Origin: Geosiphon pyriformis | Lineage: Eukaryota; Glomeromycota; Glomeromycetes; Archaeosporales; Geosiphonaceae | Length of the DNA: 64,000 nt | Direction: 5' to 3' | Assembly (NCBI GenBank): GCA_016748015.1 | Contig: JAAOMT010000529.1 | Span: 255,569 to 319,568, forward strand | Shown: piece after piece, positions 46,546-59,433 of the stretch | How the letters are laid out: each line of letters opens with the position of its first letter | Numbering within the stretch: the first letter of the stretch is position 1 | Program-made: the position numbers and the translations under genes | Notes under the pieces: generated by a model | Seen by the model: the letters and a program-made list of their open reading frames with translations, nothing else | The model's database searches: none | What the model was told of the DNA's origin: nothing

Positions 46546-49500
46546 TTAATAATGTTTGTAGAATTGTTTTGAATTCATAGTATCAAAGACAATATTAGAG
46601 TTTAGAATCCAATTGAGTTTTATGAGTTCTGGTGAGTTATTTTTAATTTCTCTTATTTTTTCAATTAACACACCTTCAATTTTGGTAAAAGCTATTTGCC
46701 AGATTTTGTTGTCATTGTGTAAACAACCATCTAGATATTTTATAGCTCTTCTCCAGACAGTGTCTATGGACATGTTTTTTCTTATCCAATTACTAATTAG
46801 AATTGTGTATTGATACAATTTGTTACATGTTTTTCTACAACCAGAAATGTTGTTCCATATTTTTTTACCTAAAAAAGTTTCCTTACATATAAGACATGGT
46901 TTGTTGTTATTTTTCTTGTTTTTTTGGTTATTTAAAGTATTCAAAGACATATAGGCAGCAGTAGTATTTGGTGGCCATTGGCCATTTTTTATTATTACTA
47001 CAACATACATCTATTGTAGACAATTTTTTGCCACAATTAACACAGATCAGTTTGGGTCTATGATAGTAAGTTTGAGATATGACAATATATGGTGTGTATA
47101 TAGATATGGTAACTTATATAAGATCTTCTTCTTTTTTTTTCTCTTTTTTTTTTTTCTCCCAAGTCAATATTGATAATAATTTGTTGTGTTCTTTTTTGTC
47201 AGTCTATAAGACTTGATAGGCTTTTTAGGTAAGTTTTTTTTCTTTTTCCTTGAACTCAATTAATAGTGCTGGTATATTGGTAGTCTTGAAGTAATTGCAG
47301 GTTGCTAGTACTTGAATATGTTGACTATTGACTGTTAACTGAAGTTCTTGAGTGTTTTAGTCAAGGATAACATTGGTTTTAGACAGCCAGTCATTACCAA
47401 TAAGGGCTTGGTATTGAGTGGCTTCTATTACTAATATCTTAATCATAATAATAATACTGTTGACTTTAAATAGAAAATCATTAATCTTGCCAATAAGAGT
47501 TTTCATTGCTCTATTGGCTGTAATAATTCAGACATTGGCAGTATGATCAACTTGATAACCTAATTGGTTCATAAGTTGTTAGATAATAATGCTGTCTGCT
47601 GAATCAGTTTAATAGACTGACTATTAACTTTAGCATTAGTGTATATTGCAGTAATTAGTTTCATGTGAAAAGTAACTTCACTAAATAAAAGAGTTTCTGA
47701 TAGTTTTTTAAGTTCAAAGAAAAAGATGGCAGCCAATAATTCATCCTTAGTAATAGTAGCTAGAAATATGTTGTTAGAAAGTAGTTAGAGTTGATTGAAT
47801 TCTTGTTTGCTAAATTCAGCATCTTCTGCAATAACCAAAAGACTTAAGTAGTTCTGGGAATTTGGGTTTTGGTTGTACCCAGTTCCTGAACTCCATTGAT
47901 GAGATCCTGATGGCTGACTTAATAAACTGGAGATTGGTTGATATATTACTATTGCCAATCTCCAGTTTTGATATATATGTGTATTTCTCAGTCTTTGGTT
48001 TCTAAATAACATCTGAGCTATGTTTTATGGTGGTGTTAGAATAGATTGGAGTTGATAAAATACTGGTGGCTGCAGTTGATAAATAATTGGGACTGGAGTT
48101 TGATAGATTGAAAGTATATATAGTGGTTGTAGCATTATTTGCAAGTAATAGAGTTAATATTAATCTTAATTTGGTAAATAATTCAGAGTTTGGAACTGGC
48201 AATCAGAGTTTTGATATTGATTTTCCGATTGTTGATGAGTTAATCTTAATCAACAGTCTATTTTTATGTGTTTTTGTTTACCACAGTAATGGCAAATGCA
48301 TGTCTTTTGCTGTCACTACTAATTTGATAAAGATTAACATAACTAATTTTGGAGTCAATTAGAACTTTCTTGATTATTATGTTATTGTAAAGGTTGATAA
48401 ATGATCTGGTTGTTAACTAAGTATTCTTTCAATTTCTGGTTGATTAAATTACTGAATTGTTTCAATTTGAAATTCAATTCAGATGATCTGTTCATTACTA
48501 GATTTACAGCTTGGACATAATTGGCTTTGAGTTTAGCTGATTCAAAGTCTTTAGCATGTGTGACTGTGGCTTGAAAATTGCCTAGATGTAATAGACATAT
48601 GTATTGTAAGATACTACTACACAGATCATGAATAAACTGGTTCAAAATCTGCAGTTCTGTAAAGTAGGCTGCATTAATTACTTGAATTTGGCACAAAGTT
48701 CAGTAGAAGCATTTCAAGTAAATAATAACTGCTTCAGTATCTTCTTGTTTAATAATAGTGAAAGTATTGGCTAAGTAGTTGATGCTGTTATTATTACTAA
48801 AATATCTTAGGAACTTAAGTTTAAACATGTTGAAATCTTGGGATTTATTTACCAAGCTTTGATATTACAAATTAACAGTATCTTGAAGAAAGTATAAGAT
48901 AACTTGCAGTACTCTGGCATCATTCCATTTATTGGCTTCAATGGCTTTTTCTACATCATTTAGTCATGTTTGCATATTATCCTCTTTACCAGTAATTTTT
49001 CTAATTTGGTAATTGATACATAGGCTATTAGTGCTACAATCAGTTGTTGTGGTGGGTTTGGTTGTTGTTGAGGTTGTGGCAGCAGCTGAAGTTGTGTGAC
49101 AATTGGTATAATTGGGGGGGGAGAGGGATTAATAACAATTTCTGGAGGTAAGTTTGGTTGATTAATAATGGCAGAGTTTGGATTGTTCTGATTTTGCTGG
49201 ATTAGAACAGTCAGAGTTTAAATTTCTGGGTTTTCTGAGATTGGATTTTGATAATTAAATTCTTAATTGTTGTTTTTCTCTTCCTCTAATTCCATTAATT
49301 CCCAAAGGCTAATAGTTCTGAAATCAGGTTGATGTGACAGGAATTGAAATCCTGATGGTGTAGATAATTAATTTGTTGTAGAAATTTTCTCTTGTGAATT
49401 TAGTATTTACTGATTTTCCTAAGTATAATAAAATTCTTTTATTAATGTAGAAATTAAAGACTAATTCTGCTAATAAGTGATTACTGGTTAGTTCTAAGCA

Positions 49501-49600
49501 TTGACAATAGTATTGAAATAAAAATTTAGTGAATCCTAAATGATTTGTCTTTATTTTTTCTGATTTTGCCACTTTTGAATAGTTGTTACTAGTACTAGTT
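46546..49600 (-). pseudogene. gag-pro: Element 2 gag, protease and Cys-rich block
   Basis: The gag N-terminus (49572-49324, TNHLGFTKFLFQYY) parallels element 1. A capsid-like segment lies at 48696-48382 (AAYFTELQILNQFIHDL) and a zinc-knuckle remnant at about 48310-48260 (CHYCGK...). Protease remnants are at about 47700-47350, where the codon matching the shared TGA of elements 1 and 3 is CAA. The Cys-rich block is open at 47010-46546 (CLICKETF, SGCRKTCNKL). Confidence 0.75.
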
Positions 49601-49634
49601 TTCTGTAAAATTATACCTTACAGAGAGCACCAAA

Positions 49635-50514
49635 TGTTATTGGTGATTATTTGGGAATATAGAAACAAATAACAAACTTATAACTTGGTGCTTAATAGTT
49701 TAATAGTGTTGGTATTATTTGAAGGGTTTAATATCTGAAGATTTTGGTTGAGTTTTTTGTATAATAAACAGAAATTTAAGTGTTGTTTTTCTCATAGCTT
49801 TCCAAAATTGCAATTCCATCAAATTTTTTTCTCAGTGTGGTGACCAACAATTCTCTTAGTAAGTTATTTTTAATAATGAGTATTCTACTTTTGTTTCTGG
49901 GTCTTTTATCAGTATTATATCCTGATATCAGTACTTCCATATATTAATCAATCAGTAAACAAACAAACAAAAAAAAATAAAAAATAAAAATAAAAAAAAT
50001 AATGAAAAAAAAAAACAAAATAAGCCAAGACAAGAAAAAATTAGTATCCTATCAATAGCTGTAATTAAGAGCTATTGGTCCAATGTGATTAAATATTAGA
50101 TACTATTAATATCTTATGTTAATAGTGAGGAGATAGATTTAGATAGTGAATATTTATTTTATTAATATTGATGATTATTTAACTAAAGATTCTTGGGTTT
50201 TATTCTAACTAAGATGTCTTTACTGCTAGATCTGTCTTTTTTGCTTCTAATACTCTTACTATATATACATAATTTGGGTTTTATGAAATTGTTCACATTT
50301 TCAAGTAATGTGTTATCATTTCTCGAACAATGCTTACATTGCTGAGCAATATGCCATAATTCCTGACAATGTTCCATATTGTTAAACAATATGCCATAAT
50401 TCTTAACAATGCTTTACATTGCTAAGCAATATGCTCACATGTTAACTACTAGTTTTCTATTGGTTTATCTGTTTTTTTCTACTATTTTTTTGTATGCTTT
50501 TTTTATAAATAATA
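49635..50514 (-). repeat. Element 2 5' LTR
   Basis: 880 bp, minus orientation. It starts near 50514 (TATTATTTATAAAA, mutated from TGTTACTTATAAA) and ends ACCAATAACA at 49635. The U3 region (about 50290-50440) holds more copies of the palindromic AGCAATGTG-type unit than the 3' LTR of the same element. Confidence 0.88.
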
Positions 50515-50519
50515 CTGTT

Positions 50520-52203
50520 CCAAAGTAAACAGAAGAAAACAAAATTATTAGAAACATACAGCAATTATTTTGAGGAATTTAAATTGAAATCTTTAACACT
50601 ATAAGAAATCCAATTACTGCCATTACAACCAGATTTTGAAGCTGGTAGTTCTTGAGAAATAACTGACTTCAAGAAAGAAGAAAACAATGATCAGAGAATT
50701 AATAATCAATCTCAGAAAACCCAGAAATACAAACTCTGATTATTCTAACTCTGCAAAATCAGAACAATCTAAATACTGCTCCTATTGTTCTCCAAAATTT
50801 ATCTTTAGTAATCATAATCAATTTACCACCAAATGCACCAATTACCAAACATCAATAATAACAGTCACAACTATCATTCTAACAGCAACTACAATAAGAA
50901 CTACAATTACAACAACTACTAATAGCATTGATCGCATATGCACCAATTGTCAAACTTGAGAAATTTATCAGTAAGGAGGACAATATGCAAGTATAACTCA
51001 ATAACATAGAAAAAACCATCAAGGCCAATAGATAGAATAATGCCAAGCATTATAAACAATTTCATATTTTCTTCAGAATACCACTAATTCCTAATATCAA
51101 AGTCTGATTCAGAAATCCCAAGATTTTAACACATTTAAAGTTGAATTTTTAAGATATTTTAGTAATAATAATAGCATCAATTAATTAGCCAATACTTTCA
51201 CAACTATTAAACAAGAAGATACTAAAGCTGTTACTACTTACTTAGGATGCTTTTACAGAAATCTGTGCCAAATTCAAGTCATTGATGCCAATTATTTTAC
51301 AGTAGCCCAAATCTTGAATCAGTTTATTTGTGAAATACACAGCAGCATCCTGTAATACATATGTCTATTACATTCAGTCATACTTCAAACTACAGTTAAT
51401 TATGCCAAAGACTTTGAATTAGCTGAACTAGAAACTAATTATGCTTAAGCTGTAAACTTAGTAATAAACAGATCATTTGATCTGGATTCCAAATTGAAAC
51501 AATTCAATGACTCAATTAACTAAAAGCTTGAAAGATACTTAGCTAACAACTAGGCAATTTATTAACCTCCACAATGGTGAAATAATTAAAAAAACTCCAA
51601 TTATTTTTAAAATCAGTCATGTCTATTATTATTGATGAATCAATTATAACAACCAAAGACATGTATTTGTTACAACTATAGAAGACAAAACTATCTTAGA
51701 ATAGATTGCTGTATCAAATTTGATAACCAATAATCAGAAAATCAATATAAAAACCCCAATTACCAGTTCTAAACTCCGAATTACAACTCAAATCAAGATT
51801 AATATTAGCCCTATTACTCACCTATAATGCAATAAATATACTCACTTTTAATATATTAAACTCTGGTACTTGTAATATATCAACTACAGTCACAAATTAT
51901 CTATTAACCACAACAACTTCAAACACCACCACAAAACTCAGTTCCAATAACACACAGAAATCAAAGACTAAGAATCACACACATCCAACAAAATTGAAAA
52001 TTGGTAATAGTAATATATTAACTAATCTTTAGTTCATTGAACCAGTCATTAGAACCCTGCCAGCAAAGTTCAAAAACTGAATATAGCCAAAACCCAAATT
52101 TCCAGAACTATTTAAGTTTCTTGGTGACCTCAGAAAACATCTTATTCTACAATCAAAAAACCAACCAAATGCCACTTACTAATAATATACCTTCAGCAAT
52201 TAT
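50520..52203 (+). pseudogene. gag: Element 3 gag (5' truncated)
   Basis: Aligns by eye with element 1 gag from NYFEEFK (about 50560) through the capsid-like region (about 50940-51560, FLRYFSNNNSIN-like) and a zinc-knuckle remnant near 51655-51720. It runs to the protease leader (about 52180), where the solo LTR cuts in. Very degraded. Confidence 0.7.
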
Positions 52204-53042
52204 TGTTACAAGTGATTATTTAAGATCTCAAAGCAAATAACAAACCTGTAATTTGGTGCTTAATTAATATAAGTGGTTGGTACTATCTAAAAATATTGTT
52301 GATCTGAAGGTTTTGTAGTAGAGTTTTTTGTATAATGGACAGAGATTCAGTGGTGATTGTAGTAGTTTTCTGGAATTGCAATTTTTGCCCAATTTCTTTC
52401 TCAGCTTGGTGGCCAGATTTATTTTGGCAGTTGTGCCCTTTTGGTAAGTTATCTGTTAATATATATATAATTCTACTCTTATTTTTGGGTCTTTTATCAG
52501 GCTATCTTTGACATCAATAATTCAGCACTTAATTCTCAATTAATTAGCAAACACAACAAAATAAAGAAAATAAAAAAGATAAAGAAAAGATAAAAAAAAT
52601 AAGCCAAGACAATTTGCATATTAGTATCCTATCAATAGCTATAATCAAGAGCTATTGTTCTAGTGTGGTTAAGTATCAATTACCATTAACATGAAATGTT
52701 GATAGTGAGGAATAGATTAAGATAGTGAATAATTATTTATTGATATTTGTGAATGAAAACTGTGACATCTGTCTTTTCTGCTTTTAATGCTATCACTATA
52801 TATACTTAATTTATGTTCTATGAGATTGCTTACACTTCTGAACAATGTGCTATAATTTCTTGAACAATGTTTATATTGCTAAACAATGTGCCTTAATTTT
52901 TTAATATTACTCCACATTGTTGAGTAATGTGTCATAATTTCTAACATTGTTCCATATTGCTGAGCAATGTGCTCATGTGTTAACTACTACTCTCCTTATT
53001 GGTCTACTGTTTTTCTATATCTGTTTTTTTTTATGAGTAACA
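52204..53042 (-). repeat. Solo LTR inserted in element 3
   Basis: A lone 839-bp LTR in minus orientation, starting GTAACA-side at 53042 and ending at TGTTAC (52204). It carries the A-type palindromes (AGCAATGTG at about 52950-52970). Flanks share TTAT (52200-52203 and 53043-53046). Removing the LTR and one TTAT restores the protease-leader frame AIITNNELL-type seen in element 1 at 32405, which fixes both boundaries. Confidence 0.92.
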
Positions 53043-55160
53043 TTATTACCAACAATGAATTATTGGCTGCTATCTTTTCCTTTGAACTTGAAGAACTGAC
53101 AGCAAAACCCTTATTTAGTAGAGCTACTTTTGATACAAAGTTCATCACAGCAATGTACACTAATGCCAAAGTTGATGGTCACTTCATTAAACTAATTTTA
53201 GATAGTGGTTTAGCAGACAGCATTATCACTAAGCAACTTATAGACCAATTAGGTCACTGAGTTAATTGTGCTATCAGTGCCAAAATAATAATGGCTAATA
53301 GAGCAACAAAAACTCCAATCAGCAAAATTGATGACTTTTCATTTGAAGTTAGTGGCATCATCATGCTTATAAAGATTCTTGTTATGGACATCACACAGTA
53401 CCAAGTACTAGCTACCTGTGGTCACTTCAAAACCACCATAATAACACCATTAATAAAATTTGAGAAAAAAGAGAGAAAATCTATTTGGGAAGTCTACCAA
53501 GTCTTATGGACTAATACTGATCACAATAAATTACCACCAATATTCTCTTGAAATAACAAAGGAAAAAAAAAAAAGAAAATGAGCTATCAACAAACACTAC
53601 CAATTGCAATACCACTAGTGACTAAAAAAAATTATACTTAACTAATACTAGACTAGAACCTCTACATATACCATTAAAATATAAGGACTGTAGAAAAAAG
53701 CTTTTATCTATGGGAGTCTGAATTTCATCCAACAAAAACTATTGAATACAAACACATTATTATTGTAAGCCATATTATAAAAAATGCTATGGTTACTCTA
53801 AGCAACAAGACAAGTGGGACAACAAACCATGTTTTGTTTGTGGCAAACAGTTATTTGATGAAGGAATATGAAATAACATTCCTGGTTAAGGAAAAACATA
53901 TGACACTTCATGTCAATACACAATTCTCATAAACAATTGGATAAGTTATGATACATCCATCAATGCAGCATGGCATTGAATAATTTTTTGCTTGAATGGC
54001 TATTCACATGATAAAAACAAAATTTAGCAAATAGCCAATGCCAAAGTTGAAGGCACTTTGCCCAGTAAAATATTAAAGATCAAAAACAACCCACCAGAAC
54101 CAGTTGAAACAGTTCTTATTCCCAACTCTGATGCTTTTTTAGACATTAAAATAGGCCCAAAAAAATTCCACAAGCATTATTAAAACTTAGCACCAACCAG
54201 AGAAAGAGCAAAAACAACAGCTAAAATAATTAAATACTCAACTATGCAGATATTGTTTAATTTCCAGTGATTTTAAATATTGTAATAATTGTAATGTTGT
54301 TTACAATCCACTACTATGCATGATCTACACAATCCCAGAAAAAAAAAACTTATCAGCAATTGTGTATCAGAATCAGAATCAAAATTTAATTCTGATTCAA
54401 ACTCTGACAATGACAACAAAAACAATGGTTTCAGTTCAGTCCAAAATGGCAATACTAACAACAATAATTTAAACTTCAATTCAAACCTCAAATAATAGAT
54501 CATGCTCCAATCTGTCAAAGGAACAAGAACTCAAATGGTTCAGTAATAATAATAAAGATATTATGTCAGAACAAGCACATGATACCAATACAAAGTTTGA
54601 TTTAAAATATTCAGAAAAAAATGCCATCAAATTGAAACCACATTTATGCATTTGTATTGATCTGAAAGTAACACTGAAAATTCTAGCAACAACAATGATT
54701 CAACTAGCATCTAGAAATAGTTTAGCAAAAAAAGAAATTAATATAAGAAGAAGAATAATTGATGCAAAATATATAGAAAATATTATTACAATACTATAAA
54801 ATGATTCAAAAAAACCATATATTATTGAACTAAATAAAAAAATAGCACAGACAATATTTCTATTTTTGGTTAAAATAGCTTAGTTAGTATTAGTAGGAAA
54901 TAGAAAAGAATTAGGAATGACAGCAAAAGGGATAAATGAATTCAGATTTATGGATAAAATAGATATACCAGTTAATATGACAAAGGAAAAAGTTATTAAC
55001 AAGAGAGAAATTATCTCCATTTGTCAATTAATTTCTATTCCATTATATGACCAGTATTTAGTAGTTATAGAAAGAAAAATAGAAGATTATTCTCAAATTT
55101 TTGAAGCAGAAGCTACCATTTGTAAATCAGAAGAAATTACTATCACCAATCTCTAAATAC
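53043..55160 (+). pseudogene. pro-dut: Element 3 protease, Cys-rich block and dUTPase
   Basis: The protease active site FIKLILDSGLADSIITKQL is kept (about 53183-53240), followed by the TGA at 53258 shared with element 1. The Cys-rich block is about 53690-53930. dUTPase motifs at 54563-54960: TKFDLK, LASRNSLAKK, RIIDAKYIENI (catalytic-type Asp kept), KIAQTIFL, and AKGINEFRFMDKID. An open frame to 55156 continues into the RT linker. Confidence 0.82.
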
Positions 55161-55499
55161 CAGCTAAAAATAACAAACACATCAAAATTCTGATTTACAA
55201 CACAATTAAAGACACCATCAAAATACCAAGTAAAACTATTATCAGATATTTAAGCATTGAAGTTGAAGACCAACTACCAAGCACCATTCCAAATTTTTCA
55301 CAACTATACAGATATGTGAATATTACATCACAAGCAATATATAAGCAAGAAGAATGTTATTTGCTCCAACCAAAACAACCAAAACAAATAAACTTGAGAT
55401 ATCTAAACCCATTTTAACAGATGCAACTTAAGATGTTGCTTAATAATTTTACTGACATTTTCACCAGCAAAAACAAATTTGGCAGAACTGACATCATCT

Positions 55500-58400
55500 A
55501 ACACCAAATCAAAACTGAAGAGACAATGCTGATTAAACAAAGAGCATACAAAATATTACCAGCAAGTTATGAAATCATTCAACAGAAAATCAACCAGATG
55601 TTAAACAATGGATTAATTTAACTATTAATAAGTCTATAATTATTACCAGTAGTACTAGTTCAGAAAAAGAATGGAAAAATTTGCTTTTGTGTGAATTACA
55701 GAAAACTTAACAGTGTTACTTATGAAGACAGCTATTCAACTCCACAGATTCAAAAATTATTCAATGCTTTTAAAAGGAAAAAATAGTTCTCAACATTAGA
55801 TTTGGACAGTGGTTACTGACAAGTAGCCATAAAACTGGAAAACAAAGAAAAAACCACTTTTACAATCAAAGAAAAAAATTTTGAATTTGAAATAATGTCA
55901 TTTAATTTGACCAATGTACCAGTCATTTTTTAATGGCTTATAGAAATTGTTTATATTGGACTACTATGAAAATTAGTAGTTATATACTTGGACAATACAA
56001 ACATATTTTCAAGAACATTTAATGACCATCTTCACCATTTTTAACAAGTGTTCAAAAGATTAAGGAGAGCTGGATTAAAGTTGAATGCAAACAAATGCTT
56101 TTTTGACAAAACAAAACTGAAATTTTTGAGACATGTTGTAAGCAAAGACAGCATTAAGACAGATTCAGACAAGATTAAAATCGTCAAAAACTTTCCAGTA
56201 CTAACATATCTTATCAAATTAAGAGCATTTCTAAAATTTGTGAAATATTACTACCACTTTATCCAGAACTTTTCTAAACTGGCCCAACCACTTTACCAAC
56301 TTCAAACTAAAAATGTAAAATACAAATAAACTAAAGCTCAACAAAAAGCTTTCAATATTCTAAGAAAAAAGCTTATTTAAGCACCAGTATTAATCTATTC
56401 AAATTATAGCAAGCCATTTATCATTACTACTGATACATATGGTCAAGTATTAAGAACTGTACTATCTTAGAAAAGACTAAATAAACAAGAACATCCAGTA
56501 ATATATGTCAGCCAAAGCTTAAGTTTAGTAAAAAAAAACTATAGTACATTAGCATTAGAACACTTAGCTATCTATTAGGCAGTTATGAAATGAAAAGAAT
56601 ATTTAAACCAGAAATTTAAAATATACACTGATTACAAAGAATTAACATTAATCCAGAAGCAAGAATTTGGAGATGACTGCCATGTCAAATAAAAAATAGA
56701 ATTTTCATTATTTAAATATATTGTACATTACAAAAAGAGAAAAAAAAACAGAAATGCTAATGGTTTGTCACAAATAAGACAAATCTAAGAACATTTTAAC
56801 CCAAAAATATAACAAAAGATAAATACACAAAAATATCAACAACTTCAATATTATATTAATACCCAATAATTCAAGAAGAAATTATCTCAAAAAAAACAAA
56901 ACAACATAAAACAACAATTAAAATATTTTATTACTTACCAAAATATATTATATCAAAAAAATAGAAAGAATTCAGATCAACCACTTAGAATAATCACAAA
57001 ACCAAAGAAAAAAACAATACTATATAACATGCATTCAAATCCAATAGCAAGACATTTTCATAAAAAAGCAACCATGAAAAAAACCAGAAAAAGATATTAT
57101 TAGCCATTAATATATTGAGACATCATCTATTATGTTCAAAATTGTGATGCTTATTAAAGAAAAAAAGGAACAAAACCCAATAAACCATTAAAACCAATTA
57201 GAATAGAATAATTATTTAATAAAATTGAAATTAACTTAATTAAATTATTAACAATAACCAGTAAAGGCAATTATTATATAACAGTTATCATAGATTATTT
57301 CACAAAATAACCAGAGGTAAAAGCAATTCAAAGAGCAGGTGCAAAATTTGTAACTGAATTTGTTTACCAAAATTTGATTTATTAACATAAATGTTCAAAA
57401 AAATTACTATTAGATCAAAAACTCACTTTGTAAACAGAACATTAACAGAATTAAGCCAAAGATTTAGAATTAAGAGACCATTATTATCACTATATCATCC
57501 ATAAACAAACAGTTTGGTTGAAAGATTCAACAAAATATTGTGTAAAGCAATCACCAAAATCAGTCAAAAAAATCAGGATGAATGGAATTTGTTTATACTA
57601 TTAATACTATTTGTTTATTAAACAATAAAACAAGATACTATATAAGCAACATCATTTAAATTAGTATATAGTAGAACAGCAACATTACCAGTTAAAATAG
57701 TTGTTAATACATATCTAACTGAACCAATAACAGAAGACAATTTTTAAAACACATTGTTGAAAAAAACATATAAATTAATAGAAACTCTAGAATACAAATA
57801 AAAAAGAACAGTTGATAATATTCAAAAGTCACAAAAAAAACAAAAAGAATGACATGATAACCAATTACCAAATAAACCAGTTGAATTCAGGATTGAAAAC
57901 AAAGTATTCTTACATCATACCAAAGTGGAAAAACAATGGAATAAAAAATTTGATCTCAAATAGAACAGACTATTTCACATTAAAAAAATTCTAGGAAATG
58001 AAGCTTACAAACTAAGATAAGACAATAAAATCTTAGTTAAAGCAGCACATAAAAATTAACTAAAATTATATCACAATATAATGTTATTATTTATCAGTAA
58101 TATTTTATAACTGAGAGTACAACAAATACTAGTCCAACCAGATAAAATTTCACAAAATCTGGAACCAATTATAGTTATTAATACAAACATATCAAATTGA
58201 TCAACCAAAATAATATATAAAAACACAGTATATGTGACCAAAAGCAACAATAAAAGATAGAAATTACTGATGACATCCATTTATTTACACAACAACTATT
58301 TCAATTGATTTAATAAACAAACCTGAAAATCACCATTAACCAATAAATCATTTGGTATAAAGATAATCAAAAGAAAACCCAATGTAAGATGCACAAAAAA

Positions 58401-58866
58401 TTGGAAAATACTATAGACAAGATAATAGCAAAAGTAAAGTTGTTAATAAAAACATTAGAAACAGTTATACTATACCAAAAAGTAACCAAAAAAACTTAAA
58501 ATTGGTGATTACAACAATTTTTAAGAAACTTTTATTATTATTACTTAGAACAAAAACTAAATATTCAAAACTTATACATAAACAAAACAAAACAGTTATT
58601 CAATACAACAATACTACAACAATTAAAACAATTTGTTTACATAAACATGAGCCATATATTGGCTATATGTAAGATTTCAAAATCAACCAGCCATACTACT
58701 TTATTCAACAATGAACACAGTTACAATTAATCAATGGGGAAAAATGATCAATACCCAATTTAAAGAATTACAGATCAAAATAACTCAAGTAATTCTTGAA
58801 AAAAAAGTCCAGAAATTAATCAAAGAAAGAAAATTAGAAGATATAAAAGATCTTGACAGAGCTTAA
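55500..58866 (+). pseudogene. pol: Element 3 RT, RNase H, integrase and tail
   Basis: RT: VLVQKKNGKICFCVNYRKL (about 55655), LDLDSGY (about 55800), YLDNTNIFS (about 55985, second Asp lost), LKFLRHVVSKD, LRAFLKFVKYYYHFI. RNase H: ITTDTYGQVL (about 56424). Integrase: NCDAY (about 57141), LDQKTHF-like (about 57415) and LVERFNKIL (about 57510). GPY-like module and tail to 58866. Dense stops. Confidence 0.83.
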
Positions 58867-58885
58867 TATTAAAAAAAGAAGATAA

Positions 58886-59433
58886 TATTACTCATAAAAT
58901 ATAGAAATTATATATTAATACACAAAGTAGCCAATCAGAATAAGACATAGTAAAAGTGGAATTCCAGGATTTTTCTTAAAGAAATTACAGAATTCCAAAA
59001 TTACAAGATTCCAGAATTTCAGAAATCTTGTATACTGAAATTTATGTATATATAGCAATAGCATTAGAAACAAAAAGAGCAGAATACCCAGTTAAAAATT
59101 CTTAGTTTAGAACTTTTAATTTCAATTCCCTATCTATCTCTTCATATGATAGTATTCTATGACTTGAAATAGAAACATCAATTATTAATAAAATACTTGT
59201 TATCATCACAATTTATTTTTTTACTATTAACAACTCATATTGATAGCATCTAATACTTAATCACATTAGACCAATAGCTTTTAATTACAGTTATTAACAG
59301 AATACAAATTTTTTTTGTCTTGACTTATTTCATTTTTTCTTTTCATTATTTTCTTTATCTCTTTTCATTATTTTCTTTTCTTTTGCTTTGTTTTATTGTG
59401 AATTTACTAATTGCTTAAAAGATTAATGCACAG
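58886..59433 (+). repeat. Element 3 3' LTR, left part (B-type U3)
   Basis: It begins TATTACTCATAAAA after the purine tract. Instead of the CACATTGCT palindromes it has repeated GAATTCC/AATTTCAGAA motifs (about 58955-59030), then the common tatgtatatata box (about 59044). It is cut at 59433 by element 4; the rest should lie right of element 4, outside the window. Confidence 0.85.

Larger units (their letters stand above)
41056..50514 (-). mobile_element. Gypsy element 2: full-length minus-strand copy with dUTPase, degenerate
   Basis: It is bounded by LTRs at 41056-41823 and 49635-50514 with the same TG...CA termini and the same domain order as element 1, read on the minus strand. Its purine tract is about 41824-41842 and its primer-binding site about 49616-49634. 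No target duplication is visible: the left flank is LINE sequence, the right flank is gag of element 3. Older than element 1 judging by more numerous stops. Confidence 0.9.
50515..59433 (+). mobile_element. Gypsy element 3: 5'-truncated plus-strand copy with dUTPase
   Basis: It starts abruptly inside gag (equivalent to about 30640 of element 1), so its 5' LTR is missing. It continues through all pol domains to a purine tract (about 58870-58885) and the first 548 bp of a 3' LTR, where element 4 is inserted. A solo LTR interrupts it at 52204-53042. It has the highest stop density of the copies. Confidence 0.88.

Noticed and set aside
47100-47170. Poly-T/poly-C-rich stretch as a terminator or origin
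   Set aside because: It corresponds on the minus strand to the Lys/Glu-rich linker downstream of the protease in element 2.
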